Part shown: positions 1-8,166 of the stretch, piece after piece
Layout: each line of letters starts with the position of its first letter
Numbering within the stretch: position 1 is the stretch's first letter
Source of the DNA: Lachnoclostridium sp. UBA1175
Lineage (GTDB): Bacteria; Bacillota; Clostridia; Lachnospirales; Lachnospiraceae
Assembly: GCA_002311665.1 (NCBI GenBank)
Contig: DBYX01000011.1
Location: 75,796 to 134,246 of the forward strand
Direction of reading: 5' to 3'
Length of the DNA stretch: 58,451 bases
Notes under the pieces: model-generated
Seen by the model: only the letters and a program-made list of their open reading frames with translations
Told to the model about the DNA's origin: nothing
Database searches by the model: none
Program-made: the position numbers and the translations under genes

Positions 1-899
1 GCGTCGATCTCATCAATGAACACGATGCACGGAGCCATCTGCTGCGCCTGGCGGAACAGATCACGCACGCGGGACGCGCCGACACCGACGTACATCTCGA
101 CGAAGTCCGATCCGGACAGTGAGAAGAACGGTACCTTCGCCTCGCCGGCCACGGCCTTCGCGAGGAGCGTCTTACCCGTTCCGGGAGGGCCTACGAGAAG
201 CGCACCCTTCGGAAGCTTTGCACCGATGCGCGTGTATTTGGCGGGATCATGCAGGAAATCGACAAGCTCGAGAACGGACTCCTTCGCCTCCTCCTGGCCC
301 GCGACATCCTTGAACGTGACGCCGGTCTCCTTCTCCACATACATCTTTGCCGTGGATTTGCCGGCGCCGAAACCGCCGATGCCGCCGTTCTTCGAGAGCA
401 TGCGGTACGCCGCCCACAGCATCAGGTAGATGAACACAAACGGCAGGATGTACGCGAAGAACACATCGAGGATCGTGGTGCTCTTGTCAACGATGAGTCT
501 CTTGTACTCCAGAGGCTCCTTCTCGTTCTTCTCCTCACTCCTCACGCGCGCTTCCTCGAGCCGCTCCGTCAGCTTGGAGTCGGTCTCAATGATACCCGTG
601 TAATACGTCTCAACGCGGGAATCCTCCTTTGCGCTCTCGCGCGGGTAGATCACGATCTTGTCGTAATCCTGCTGAATCTCGATCTTGAGTATCTCGTCCT
701 TCTCCAGCATCGTGAGAAACTGATCATACGTGATCTCACGGTTGCGGATCTTGTTGATCTCCGACGAGATGAACATATAGCAGAGAATGAAAATGAAGAA
801 CAGAATGACCGTCAGTATGATCCTCGAGACCACACCGTTTTTCCGGTTATCGTTCTTCTTGTTGCCTCCGCCCTTGTTGTCGTTGTTCGATGTGCCCAC
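1..899 (-). CDS. ftsH: ATP-dependent zinc metalloprotease FtsH (3' end outside window)
   Basis: Membrane AAA+ protease that degrades misassembled membrane proteins and short-lived regulators. Only the first 299 codons are present; the gene runs off the left edge. I chose the GTG at 899 because GGAGG lies about 9 bases upstream and it opens the reading frame; the nearby ATG frame stops after 25 codons. The product begins with a hydrophilic Asn/Lys/Gly stretch, has a first membrane segment (VVSRIILTVILFFIFILCY), an extracytoplasmic region, and a second membrane segment (DVFFAYILPFVFIYLMLWAA). The AAA domain follows with the linker TFKDVAGQEEAKE, Walker A GPPGTGKT, the pore loop MYVGVGASRVRDLF and Walker B IVFIDEID. 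The HExxH protease domain lies beyond the window. It is last in a minus-strand run after the Sir2 gene. Confidence 0.96.
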   Translation of the reverse strand, partial: MGTSNNDNKGGGNKKNDNRKNGVVSRIILTVILFFIFILCYMFISSEINKIRNREITYDQFLTMLEKDEILKIEIQQDYDKIVIYPRESAKEDSRVETYYTGIIETDSKLTERLEEARVRSEEKNEKEPLEYKRLIVDKSTTILDVFFAYILPFVFIYLMLWAAYRMLSKNGGIGGFGAGKSTAKMYVEKETGVTFKDVAGQEEAKESVLELVDFLHDPAKYTRIGAKLPKGALLVGPPGTGKTLLAKAVAGEAKVPFFSLSGSDFVEMYVGVGASRVRDLFRQAQQMAPCIVFIDEID

Positions 900-965
900 C
901 GTACTTCTCCCTCCGACGCCGCATAGTCCGGCGCAGTTTATTGTTGATCGGATGCCGCGCCCGCG

Positions 966-1703
966 TTATGCGAGCGCATCCGTCGCTTCCTTCATCACAG
1001 ACGCGATGTCCTCGTGGATCACGAGCTGCGCATACGAATCCGCCTGTGTCACACTCTTGTTGATCAGCACCAGCTTGCGCCCGCGGTAGTACTGGATCAG
1101 GCCCGCCGCCGGGTACACGATCAGTGAGGTGCCGCCGATGATCAGCATATCCGCCTTCGCGATCGCGTTGACCGCCTTGTTAATGACCGTGTCATCGAGG
1201 CTCTCCTCGTAGAGCACGACATCGGGCTTGATCACGCCGCCGCACTCGCACGTGGGCACACCGCTCGTCTCCAGGATCGCGTCGACGCCGTAGAACTTGT
1301 GGCAGCGCGTACAGTAGTTGCGGAGCACCGATCCGTGCAGCTCGTACACGACCTTCGAGCCCGCCTTCTGGTGCAGGCCGTCGATATTCTGCGTCACGAC
1401 CGCCTTTAGTTTGCCCATCTGCTCAAGCTTCGCGAGTGCCTTGTGGCAATCGTTCGGCTCCGCCTCCGGGTATACCAGATGCTCCCGGTAGAAGTCGAAG
1501 AAATCCTCCGGGTATCTCTCGTAAAATGTCCTTGAAACCATCTCCTCGGGCGACAGCGTCCGGTGCAGTTTCTGATGGAACAAGCCGTTCGCGCTCCGGA
1601 AATCCGGGATGTTGCTGGCGGTCGAGACACCCGCGCCGCCGAAGAACACGATGTTGTCGCTCTCCCGAAGCATATCCGACAGTCTCTGTCTGAGTTCGTT
1701 CAT
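966..1703 (-). CDS. Sir2-family NAD-dependent protein deacylase (sirtuin, CobB-like)
   Basis: A 245-residue sirtuin that removes acyl groups from lysines, consuming NAD+ and releasing nicotinamide and O-acyl-ADP-ribose. Motifs in order: NAD-binding GAGVSTASNIPDFRSANG, TQNIDGLHQKAG, the catalytic His in ELHGS, a zinc site made of CTRC and CECG, then the IKPDVVLYEE strand and GTSLIVYPAAGL. A longer open frame extends upstream, but that extension is low-complexity Arg/Ser/Thr and overlaps the AraC gene. The ATG at 1703 has GGAGAGGGG just upstream and begins exactly at the family start (MNELRQRLSD). It lies 43 bp after the AraC gene and 66 bp before ftsH, so it may be part of the long minus-strand transcript. 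Substrates cannot be told from sequence. Confidence 0.95.
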   Translation of the reverse strand: MNELRQRLSDMLRESDNIVFFGGAGVSTASNIPDFRSANGLFHQKLHRTLSPEEMVSRTFYERYPEDFFDFYREHLVYPEAEPNDCHKALAKLEQMGKLKAVVTQNIDGLHQKAGSKVVYELHGSVLRNYCTRCHKFYGVDAILETSGVPTCECGGVIKPDVVLYEESLDDTVINKAVNAIAKADMLIIGGTSLIVYPAAGLIQYYRGRKLVLINKSVTQADSYAQLVIHEDIASVMKEATDALA

Positions 1704-1746
1704 AACCCCTCTCCTTTCCCCGGCCGACCCCACGGCCCGGTCACCG

Positions 1747-2613
1747 TCACTCCGTATCGATCGCCGCCTTGCGGTAATACAGCGGGGATACACCGTAATA
1801 CTTCTTGAACAGTTTGCTGAAGTGGTATACGTCGTCGTAGCCGACCTGCGCCGCGATCGCACGGATGCTTCCGCGGTTTTCCTCGAGCATCTCCTTCGCC
1901 TTCGCGAGGCGGATCTGGATCAGGTAGTTGATCGGCGAGTCACCGGTCTTCTCCTTGAAGATCTTGGAGATGTACACGGGGCTTAGGTACATATTCTGCG
2001 CGATCCCGTCGAGCGAGATGTGCTGCGAGTAGTTCGCCTTCAGGTACTGAATGATCTTCTGCACCACATAGCTCTTCGAGTAGCTCTCGAACGGCACGCC
2101 GACAACCTCGTCCTTCGGCTTCTCCACAACGGAACGGTACAGAAGGATCAGGATCTTCATCATCTGCGCCTGCACGAGGTAGTAGCGGCCGGACTGCGGC
2201 GCCATATTCTCATCGATGATCTCGTAGCAGCAACGGCTGATCTCTCTCTTGACCTCGTTGCTCAGCGAGAGCACCGGGCACCCGTCGGGCAGTTTCAGCG
2301 TATTCGGCTCCATATTCAGAAAATGCAGGTCCGAGATGCCCGCGACAAACTCGAGCGTCGGGTCAGCCGGGTTCGTGATGATGCTCTGATGCATCACGCC
2401 CGGGTTGCACACCAGAAGGTCGCCCTGCTTGACATCGTAGGTCACGCCGTCGATCAGATACTGCCCCTTGCCGGAGAGGATGTACGCGATCTCCAGCACC
2501 GAGTGCGAGTGATAGTACGTGAGCCGCGCGTCACGCACCCGGCTGCAGTACAGCACCGACGGATGGAAATCCTCGTAGGAAATGTCCGATTGATACCCTG
2601 AAAACCCCGCCAT
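1747..2613 (-). CDS. AraC-family transcriptional regulator with cupin sensor domain
   Basis: A 288-residue regulator. Residues about 15-110 form an AraC-type cupin ligand domain with the typical YHSHSVLEIAYILSGKG pattern, in which His and Glu near the start of the barrel often contact a sugar or metabolite. The last 100 residues hold the double helix-turn-helix: first helix pair around ISLDGIAQNMYLSPVYISK, second around SIRAIAAQVGYDDVYHFSK, then the signature FKKYYGVSPLYYRK. The start has GGGGG 7-12 bases upstream. It sits 18 bp after ung and 43 bp before the sirtuin gene. AraC regulators with an N-terminal cupin usually control carbohydrate genes, but no such operon is adjacent here, so the target is unknown. 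Confidence 0.93.
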   Translation of the reverse strand: MAGFSGYQSDISYEDFHPSVLYCSRVRDARLTYYHSHSVLEIAYILSGKGQYLIDGVTYDVKQGDLLVCNPGVMHQSIITNPADPTLEFVAGISDLHFLNMEPNTLKLPDGCPVLSLSNEVKREISRCCYEIIDENMAPQSGRYYLVQAQMMKILILLYRSVVEKPKDEVVGVPFESYSKSYVVQKIIQYLKANYSQHISLDGIAQNMYLSPVYISKIFKEKTGDSPINYLIQIRLAKAKEMLEENRGSIRAIAAQVGYDDVYHFSKLFKKYYGVSPLYYRKAAIDTE

Positions 2614-2631
2614 AGTGTAACCCCCTGTCGC

Positions 2632-3306
2632 TTATATGTTTTCGATCTGCCAGTCGATCGGCCGCGCACCGTGCGCCGCCAGAAACTCATTGGCTTTGCT
2701 GAAATGCTTACACCCGAAAAATCCCCGGTACGCCGACAGCGGACTGGGATGCGGCGCCGTTAGGATCAGGTGATGTCTGTTCGTAAGCATCGGCGCCTTG
2801 CTCTGCGCCGGCCTGCCCCAGAGCATAAACACGATCGGCCGGTCCTCTCCGTTCAGCGCCTCGATCACCGCGTCCGTAAAATGCTCCCAGCCGCGGTTCG
2901 CGTGCGAGTTCGCCCGATGCTCGCGCACCGTGAGTACCGTGTTAAGCAGGAGCACGCCCTGCTCGGCCCATTTGACCAGGTAGCCGTTGTTCGGTATGTA
3001 GCAGCCGAGGTCGTTGTGCAGCTCCTCGTAGATGTTCACCAGCGACGGCGGAACCTCCGTCCCCGGGCAAACCGAGAAACACAGCCCGTGCGCCTGCCGC
3101 ACCTCATGGTACGGATCCTGCCCCAGGATTACCACGCGCACGTCCTCCCGCTTCGTGTACCGGAACGCGTCGAAGATCTGCTCCTTCGGCGGAAACACCG
3201 TGCCGCGCGCGTACTCGTCGCGCACGAAATCGCTGAGCTCGCGGTAGTACGGTTTGGCAAATTCCGTTTTGACAAGACCAATCCAATCCTCCGCGATCAC
3301 TGCCAT
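2632..3306 (-). CDS. ung: Uracil-DNA glycosylase (family 1)
   Basis: Removes uracil from DNA as the first step of base-excision repair. The 224-residue protein has the water-activating motif GQDPYH with its catalytic Asp, the following AHGLCFSV segment, LLLNTVLTVRE, and the Leu-intercalation loop HPSPLSAYRGFFGC with its catalytic His. Length matches the bacterial family. The start codon lies inside the end of hisF (10-bp overlap), so translation is probably coupled to hisF. Confidence 0.98.
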   Translation of the reverse strand: MAVIAEDWIGLVKTEFAKPYYRELSDFVRDEYARGTVFPPKEQIFDAFRYTKREDVRVVILGQDPYHEVRQAHGLCFSVCPGTEVPPSLVNIYEELHNDLGCYIPNNGYLVKWAEQGVLLLNTVLTVREHRANSHANRGWEHFTDAVIEALNGEDRPIVFMLWGRPAQSKAPMLTNRHHLILTAPHPSPLSAYRGFFGCKHFSKANEFLAAHGARPIDWQIENI

Positions 3307-4070
3307 CCCGGCACCTCCCGCACACTCACGCCGCGCTCCTTCAGGTAGCGCTTGACCTCGCCGATCTCCAGCTCCTTGTAGTGGAACAGCGTCGCCGCCA
3401 GCGCAGCGTCCGCACCTCCCTCGGTCAGCGCCTCGTAGAAATGCTCGCAGTTGCCCGCACCGCCCGAGGCGATCACCGGGATCGTCACGCGATCCGCCAC
3501 CGCTCTCGTGAGCGCAAGGTCATAACCGTCCTTCGTTCCGTCGCAGTCCATGCTTGTTAGGAGGATCTCCCCCGCGCCGAGCTCCTGCGCCCGTCCGGCC
3601 CACTCGATCGCGTCGATCCCCATATCGACGCGCCCGCCGTTCTTGAAAATGTGCCACGTCCCGTCGGGCATGCGCTTCGCGTCGATCGCGACGACCACGC
3701 ACTGGCTGCCGAATTTGTCAGCCGCCTCGCTGATCAGCGTCGGGTTCATGATGGCCGCCGAGTTGACCGCCACCTTGTCCGCGCCCTCGCGAAGTATCAT
3801 CCGGAAGTCGTCCACCGTGCGGATCCCTCCGCCGACCGTGAACGGGATGAAGACCTGCTCCGCTACGCGTCGCACCATCTCCTTCTTGATCGTACGGGCG
3901 TCCGACGAAGCCGTGATGTCCAGGAACACCAGCTCGTCCGCGCCGGCCTTGCCGTACGCCTTGCCGACCTCCACCGGGTCGCCGGCGTCGCGCAGATTGA
4001 CAAAATTGATACCCTTGACCACGCGTCCGTTGTGAACGTCGAGGCAGGGAATGATTCTCTTCGTAAACAT
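3297..4070 (-). CDS. hisF: Imidazole glycerol phosphate synthase, cyclase subunit HisF
   Basis: With HisH, converts PRFAR and glutamine-derived ammonia to imidazole glycerol phosphate (histidine pathway) and AICAR (purine recycling). The 257-residue (beta/alpha)8 barrel has the catalytic Asp in IPCLDVHNGRVVKG, the phosphate-binding GGGIRT, a second catalytic Asp in LLTSMDCDGTKDGYD and the C-terminal phosphate loop ASGGAG. GGAGAG lies upstream of the start. It follows hisH by 9 bp and overlaps ung by 10 bp. No other histidine-biosynthesis gene is in the window, so this is a detached hisHF pair. Confidence 0.98.
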   Translation of the reverse strand: MFTKRIIPCLDVHNGRVVKGINFVNLRDAGDPVEVGKAYGKAGADELVFLDITASSDARTIKKEMVRRVAEQVFIPFTVGGGIRTVDDFRMILREGADKVAVNSAAIMNPTLISEAADKFGSQCVVVAIDAKRMPDGTWHIFKNGGRVDMGIDAIEWAGRAQELGAGEILLTSMDCDGTKDGYDLALTRAVADRVTIPVIASGGAGNCEHFYEALTEGGADAALAATLFHYKELEIGEVKRYLKERGVSVREVPGWQ

Positions 4071-4079
4071 CGCTCTCTC

Positions 4080-4682
4080 CTACATCGAGGCAAAATTCGT
4101 GAGGATCTGCATCCCCACGTCACCGCTCTTCTCCGGGTGGAACTGGCACGCACACAGGCTGCCGTGCTCGACAGCCGCGTGGATCGTCACACCGTACTCC
4201 GTCGTCGCCGCGACGTCCGTTACATCATCCGCCTGCAGGTAGTACGAATGCACGAAGTACACGTAACTCTCCTCCGGGATGTCCCGGAACAGTTTCGTCG
4301 TCTTCGGAAAATGCAGGTCGTTCCAGCCGATGTGCGGGATTTTCCGACCGCCGCCCTCGGGGATGCGGACGATCCTGCCGGGCAGGAGCGACAGCCCCTT
4401 CACACCGGGTGCCTCCTCGCTCGAGTCAAACATCAGCTGTAATCCCAGGCAGATGCCGAGGAACGGCTTCTCCTGCGACACCTCGCGGATCACGTCGACG
4501 AGGTTTCTCTCCTCGAGCTTCCGCATCGCGTCGCCGAACGCACCGACGCCGGGAAGGATCACCCGGTCCGCCGCGCGGATCACCTCGGGATCCGAGGTCA
4601 CCGTGTTGTCGATGCCCAGGGAAAGCAGCGCGTTCTCCACGCTCTTGATGTTGCCGGCATCGTAATCAATGATCGCTATCAT
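4080..4682 (-). CDS. hisH: Imidazole glycerol phosphate synthase, glutamine amidotransferase subunit HisH
   Basis: Class I glutamine amidotransferase subunit that supplies ammonia to HisF. The 200-residue product starts MIAIIDYDAGN, the conserved HisH N-terminus. An upstream in-frame ATG would add 14 unrelated residues inside the kinase gene and is not favoured. The nucleophile Cys is in GICLGLQLMF and the His-Glu pair in CQFHPEKSG, giving a complete catalytic triad. The start overlaps the 3' end of the sensor kinase gene by 17 bp, and hisF follows 9 bp downstream, indicating coupling with a signalling gene rather than with a histidine operon. Confidence 0.97.
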   Translation of the reverse strand: MIAIIDYDAGNIKSVENALLSLGIDNTVTSDPEVIRAADRVILPGVGAFGDAMRKLEERNLVDVIREVSQEKPFLGICLGLQLMFDSSEEAPGVKGLSLLPGRIVRIPEGGGRKIPHIGWNDLHFPKTTKLFRDIPEESYVYFVHSYYLQADDVTDVAATTEYGVTIHAAVEHGSLCACQFHPEKSGDVGMQILTNFASM

Positions 4683-6168
4683 GTGTTTCGTTTCTCCGTT
4701 CTTCGCCCGCGGGCTCCAGTTCAAACCAGAACTCCACCCCGTTCTCGTGGTTCTCCACGCCGAACCGGCGATGATGTCGATCCATAACGGCCTTCACGAT
4801 GGAGAGGCCGATGCCGCTGCCGCCGTACTCGCGGCTGCGGGCTTTGTCCACCTTGTAGAATTTGGTCCAGATCTTGTCGAGATCCTCCTCCGGGATCGTC
4901 GCGCCCGTGTTGTACACGGACACGCGGACCGCATCGTCCGCCTCCGAGAGGGAAACCGCGATCTCCTTCGACTTCGAGGCGTGGTTGATCGCGTTGCTCA
5001 CGTAGTTCGTGACAACCTCCTCGATCATATACTCGTCCGCCCACACATAGACCGGATCGGTCTCGTGCCAGTGCAGCGTGATCTCCTTCTGCGAGCGAAG
5101 CACCTCCGTCGAGCTCAGTACCCCGTGGATGAGGCTCACGATGTCAAACCGCGAGTACTCCACCTGGTTGCCGCCGAACTCCAGCTGGTTCAGCGTGAGA
5201 AGCTTCTGCACCATGCGGTTCATCTTCGCCGCTTCGTCGGATATGACGCTGCAGTAGAACTCGCGGCTCTCCGCGTCGTCGCTGATATTTTCCGCAAGAC
5301 CTTCCGCATAGCCCTGTATGAGGGCGATCGGCGTCTTCAGCTCGTGTGATACGTTGGCGATGAAATCGGACCGCATCCCGTCGAGCTCCGTCCGGTAATC
5401 CAGGTCTCTCTGCAACTCACTGTTCGCGTTCTTCAGTTCTCCGATCGTCGCCTGCAACTGCCCGGACAACCGGTTCAGCGAGCCCGCCAGCACTCCGATC
5501 TCGTCGCTTCTTCGCTCGGGGCAGCGCGCCTCGAAATCAAGGCTCGCCATCCGCTCCGCGACCTCGGACATCTGCCTGATCGGCTTCGTGACGGTCCGGC
5601 TGATCAGAGCTGCGATGAGGATCGACACCAACAGAACGACCGTGCCGACCAGAAGAAGCCGGTCGGTGATGTAGCGGTTGTCGCTCTCCATCTGCATATA
5701 ACTCGCCCGGATCAGCACGGTAAAGCCGTTGCTCAGCGTGCCGTACAGGTCAATGCTCATGATCTTCGTCGTGTCGTCGACATTTTTGTACACGGTGTAA
5801 TTGTCCGTGGTCACCAGCTTGGTCACCGTGTTTTTCTTGCTGTAACCGGTATATCGCAGGATCGGCTCAAGATACCAGCTGTCCGCATTCGTGCTGTACG
5901 ACACCTGCGGCTGCGAGCGATACAAAAAGACCATGTACTGCTGTCCGATCCGGACGGCGATGTCCTCCCGCTGCGCGCGCTCGACATTGTCCTTGCCCTC
6001 CATGATATCGTCGAGCTCGGAGTAGCATACCTCGATCTCCTTCACGAGCCTCTGGAACGAAAAATCGTCGATCAGAATGCGGAACAACAGCCACATCCCG
6101 CCGAGGCTGACGATGATCAGCGCCGCGAATGCCAGCATCATTTTTGTGCGAAATGAAACCTTCTTCAT
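4666..6168 (-). CDS. Two-component sensor histidine kinase (HAMP, HisKA, HATPase)
   Basis: A 500-residue membrane kinase. Membrane helices lie at about residues 11-33 and 171-190, bracketing an extracytoplasmic sensor domain of roughly 135 residues that I do not recognise. A HAMP linker follows (about 190-243), then a short coiled coil, the HisKA dimerisation domain with His275 in SHELKTP, and the ATPase with the N box (TNYVSNAINHA), G1 region (VYNTGATIPEEDLDKIW) and G2 region (YGGSGIGLSIVKAVMDRH). All ATP-binding boxes look intact. It follows its response regulator by 62 bp and overlaps hisH. The signal sensed is unknown. Confidence 0.96.
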   Translation of the reverse strand: MKKVSFRTKMMLAFAALIIVSLGGMWLLFRILIDDFSFQRLVKEIEVCYSELDDIMEGKDNVERAQREDIAVRIGQQYMVFLYRSQPQVSYSTNADSWYLEPILRYTGYSKKNTVTKLVTTDNYTVYKNVDDTTKIMSIDLYGTLSNGFTVLIRASYMQMESDNRYITDRLLLVGTVVLLVSILIAALISRTVTKPIRQMSEVAERMASLDFEARCPERRSDEIGVLAGSLNRLSGQLQATIGELKNANSELQRDLDYRTELDGMRSDFIANVSHELKTPIALIQGYAEGLAENISDDAESREFYCSVISDEAAKMNRMVQKLLTLNQLEFGGNQVEYSRFDIVSLIHGVLSSTEVLRSQKEITLHWHETDPVYVWADEYMIEEVVTNYVSNAINHASKSKEIAVSLSEADDAVRVSVYNTGATIPEEDLDKIWTKFYKVDKARSREYGGSGIGLSIVKAVMDRHHRRFGVENHENGVEFWFELEPAGEERRNETHDSDH

Positions 6169-6230
6169 ACCGTTACCTGCAAAACCGAATTACTCCCGCC
6201 GTCCGGGGATCCGCGCCGCGCGAACCCGCG

Positions 6231-6905
6231 TCACGCCTCGGGCTCAAACTTGTAGCCCATGCCCCAGATGGTCTTGATATAATCGCCCTTCTCCCCCATC
6301 TTGCTGCGCAGCTTCTTGACGTGCGTGTCGATGGTGCGGGCGTCGCCGTAATAATCGTAATTCCATACGTTGTTGAGGATCTTCTCGCGGGACAGCGCCA
6401 CGCCGCGGTTCTCCATAAAATAGCTCAGAAGCTCAAACTCCTTGACGCTCAGCTCGACCGTCTCGCCGTCGATCGTCACCTGGTGCGCCTTCTTGTCGAT
6501 CACGATGCCGCCGACCGAGATGGCTTCCTCGTCCTGTCCGATGCGGCGCAGGATCGCGTCCACGCGGGCCATCAGGATCTTCGGGCTGAACGGCTTGCTG
6601 ATGTACTCATCCACGCCGAGTTTGAAGCCGAGCAGCTCATCGCGCTCCTCCGAGCGCGCCGTCAGCATAATGATCGGCACCTTCGAGTACTGGCGGATCT
6701 CCTTGCAGACCGCCCACCCGTCCATCTTGGGCATCATCACGTCCAGAATGATCAGGTCGATATCCTTCCGCTCAAAGAAACGGTCGATGGCCTGCTCGCC
6801 GTCCTCCGCCTCCACGAACCGGTAACCCTTCTTCTGCAGAAAATCGCAGACCAGCTTGCGCATGCGCGCCTCGTCGTCAACTACCAATACCGTAATCTCA
6901 TCCAT
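6231..6905 (-). CDS. OmpR/PhoB-family response regulator
   Basis: A 224-residue DNA-binding response regulator. The receiver domain (1-120) has acidic pocket D10/D11, phosphoacceptor D55 in LIILDVMMPKMDG, the Thr switch in IIMLTARSEERD and Lys in YISKPF. The winged-helix domain follows (ELSVKEFELLSYFMENRG, then TIDTHVKKLRSKMGE and IKTIWGMGYKFE). It is directly upstream of the kinase gene on the same strand, so the two are cognate partners. The gene lies 107 bp downstream of the cyclophilin gene. Confidence 0.97.
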   Translation of the reverse strand: MDEITVLVVDDEARMRKLVCDFLQKKGYRFVEAEDGEQAIDRFFERKDIDLIILDVMMPKMDGWAVCKEIRQYSKVPIIMLTARSEERDELLGFKLGVDEYISKPFSPKILMARVDAILRRIGQDEEAISVGGIVIDKKAHQVTIDGETVELSVKEFELLSYFMENRGVALSREKILNNVWNYDYYGDARTIDTHVKKLRSKMGEKGDYIKTIWGMGYKFEPEA

Positions 6906-7012
6906 TGTGTTTCCCTTCTTCCCCGGCTGTCACGCCGTTTCTTCAATACTTCGACCGTCTCCCGCCCACCCCGTGCGGCAGGATCCTTCGCTCCTATATC
7001 GATCAAAGTCTG

Positions 7013-7894
7013 TCATTTCTCCCCGTAGTGGAACACGCGAACCTTCGAGATGATGATCGCCGGGTTCGGCCGCAGCTTCGATGTGACCTTCGAAGGCATG
7101 ATCGCATCCATCACCTCGTACCCCTCGTAAATCTGTCCGAATACCGTGTTGTGCCCGTACAGCCACGGCGCTCCGCCGTAGATCTCGTACTGTGCCAGCT
7201 GCTCCGTCGTCAACTCCGTCTTGTACGCCTCGCTCAGGTACTGCTGAAGCGTCATATGATAGCGGTTGTCCAGAGGACTGATCAGCCCGCGTACGACCGA
7301 CGCCTTCGTCTGCACGAAGAAAAACTGGTTCGTGTTCGTGGAATCCTCCCCGAGGTTGGCCATACACAGCGCCCCGCGGATCGGATGCAGCCGCTCCGAG
7401 ATCTCGTTGGCAAATCCGCCGCCGTATATGCTGTTGCCGCTCAAGCCGAGGCCTTCCTTGTCGCCGGCCTGGAACATATAGTCCTCGACGACCCGGTTGA
7501 TGCGGACACCGTCATACAGTCCGCTCTCCGCCAATGTCTTGAAGTTCTCCACCGCCTTGCGGGCATCGTCGTTGAACAGTCGCACGAAGATCGAGCCGTA
7601 GCCCTCGATCACGAACTCCGCGCACAGCTCTCCCTGACCGGGTTTCTGCAGCTGGTACACCGACTGCGCCTCCGGCCGGAGCGCCGGCTCCGTCTCGTCC
7701 TCATCCTCCGGCTGCGTCCCCGTCACCGTGGCTGACGGAGTCGGATATTTCGCGTTCGTCGCGCTCGTATTGTTCTTCTTCGTGCACGCGGTCACCCACG
7801 TAAACGAGACTGTGAGAAGCACGATCGCCGCGATCTTGACTGCGCGCGCCGCGGCGGTCCGATAGAGTTCCGTTGTCAGCCGATGCAAGCGCAT
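7013..7894 (-). CDS. Cyclophilin-type peptidyl-prolyl cis-trans isomerase, lipoprotein
   Basis: A 293-residue predicted lipoprotein: basic start, hydrophobic helix and lipobox VTAC with Cys37, so it should be anchored outside the membrane to assist folding of exported proteins. After a Thr/Pro/Glu-rich linker, the cyclophilin domain covers about residues 75-285 with RINRVVEDYMFQAGD (catalytic Arg kept; the usual Phe-His before it is Ile-Asn), GALCMANLGEDSTNTNQFFF, and HNTVFGQIYEGYEVMDAI. Relative to small cyclophilins it has insertions, for example the LDNRYHMTLQQYLSEAYK segment. It precedes the two-component genes on the same strand. Confidence 0.93.
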   Translation of the reverse strand: MRLHRLTTELYRTAAARAVKIAAIVLLTVSFTWVTACTKKNNTSATNAKYPTPSATVTGTQPEDEDETEPALRPEAQSVYQLQKPGQGELCAEFVIEGYGSIFVRLFNDDARKAVENFKTLAESGLYDGVRINRVVEDYMFQAGDKEGLGLSGNSIYGGGFANEISERLHPIRGALCMANLGEDSTNTNQFFFVQTKASVVRGLISPLDNRYHMTLQQYLSEAYKTELTTEQLAQYEIYGGAPWLYGHNTVFGQIYEGYEVMDAIMPSKVTSKLRPNPAIIISKVRVFHYGEK

Positions 7895-8166
7895 AACCGC
7901 GTCTTCCTCCGTGCTCCCGATTTGCGCGCTTAAAGCGCACAGTAATACAAGGATATGTTAATACAAAAGTGACGAATTTGCAAGAAAGTCCACTCAATCT
8001 TCATAATTCCGTATACTCCGTTTTCCGTCGTTTTTTCCTTGTATCCGGCACATTTTCCGCGCGAAAAATGAAGAAAACGGCGCTCCTTCCTCATACGAAG
8101 GTGCGCCGTTTTGCTTATTCTACTGTTGTAGTTTCCTTATTTTACTATGCTTTCGCTGCGATCTTA
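7895..8166. other. Intergenic region between cyclophilin gene and serpin operon
   Basis: A 272-bp gap. The serpin-operon terminator occupies 8074-8112. The part near 7940-7990 is AT-rich and, on the minus strand, contains TTGCAA followed 17 bases later by TAACAT, a weak candidate promoter for the cyclophilin gene. No ORF or RNA gene was seen. Confidence 0.5.
8074..8112 (-). terminator. Rho-independent terminator of the serpin operon (bidirectional shape)
   Basis: Stem AAAACGGCGC-T-CCTTC pairs with GAAGG-T-GCGCCGTTTT around a 7-base loop: 15 pairs and one T-T mismatch. The outer A/T pairs give a T-run on either strand. It lies 54 bp after the last serpin stop codon. Confidence 0.85.
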
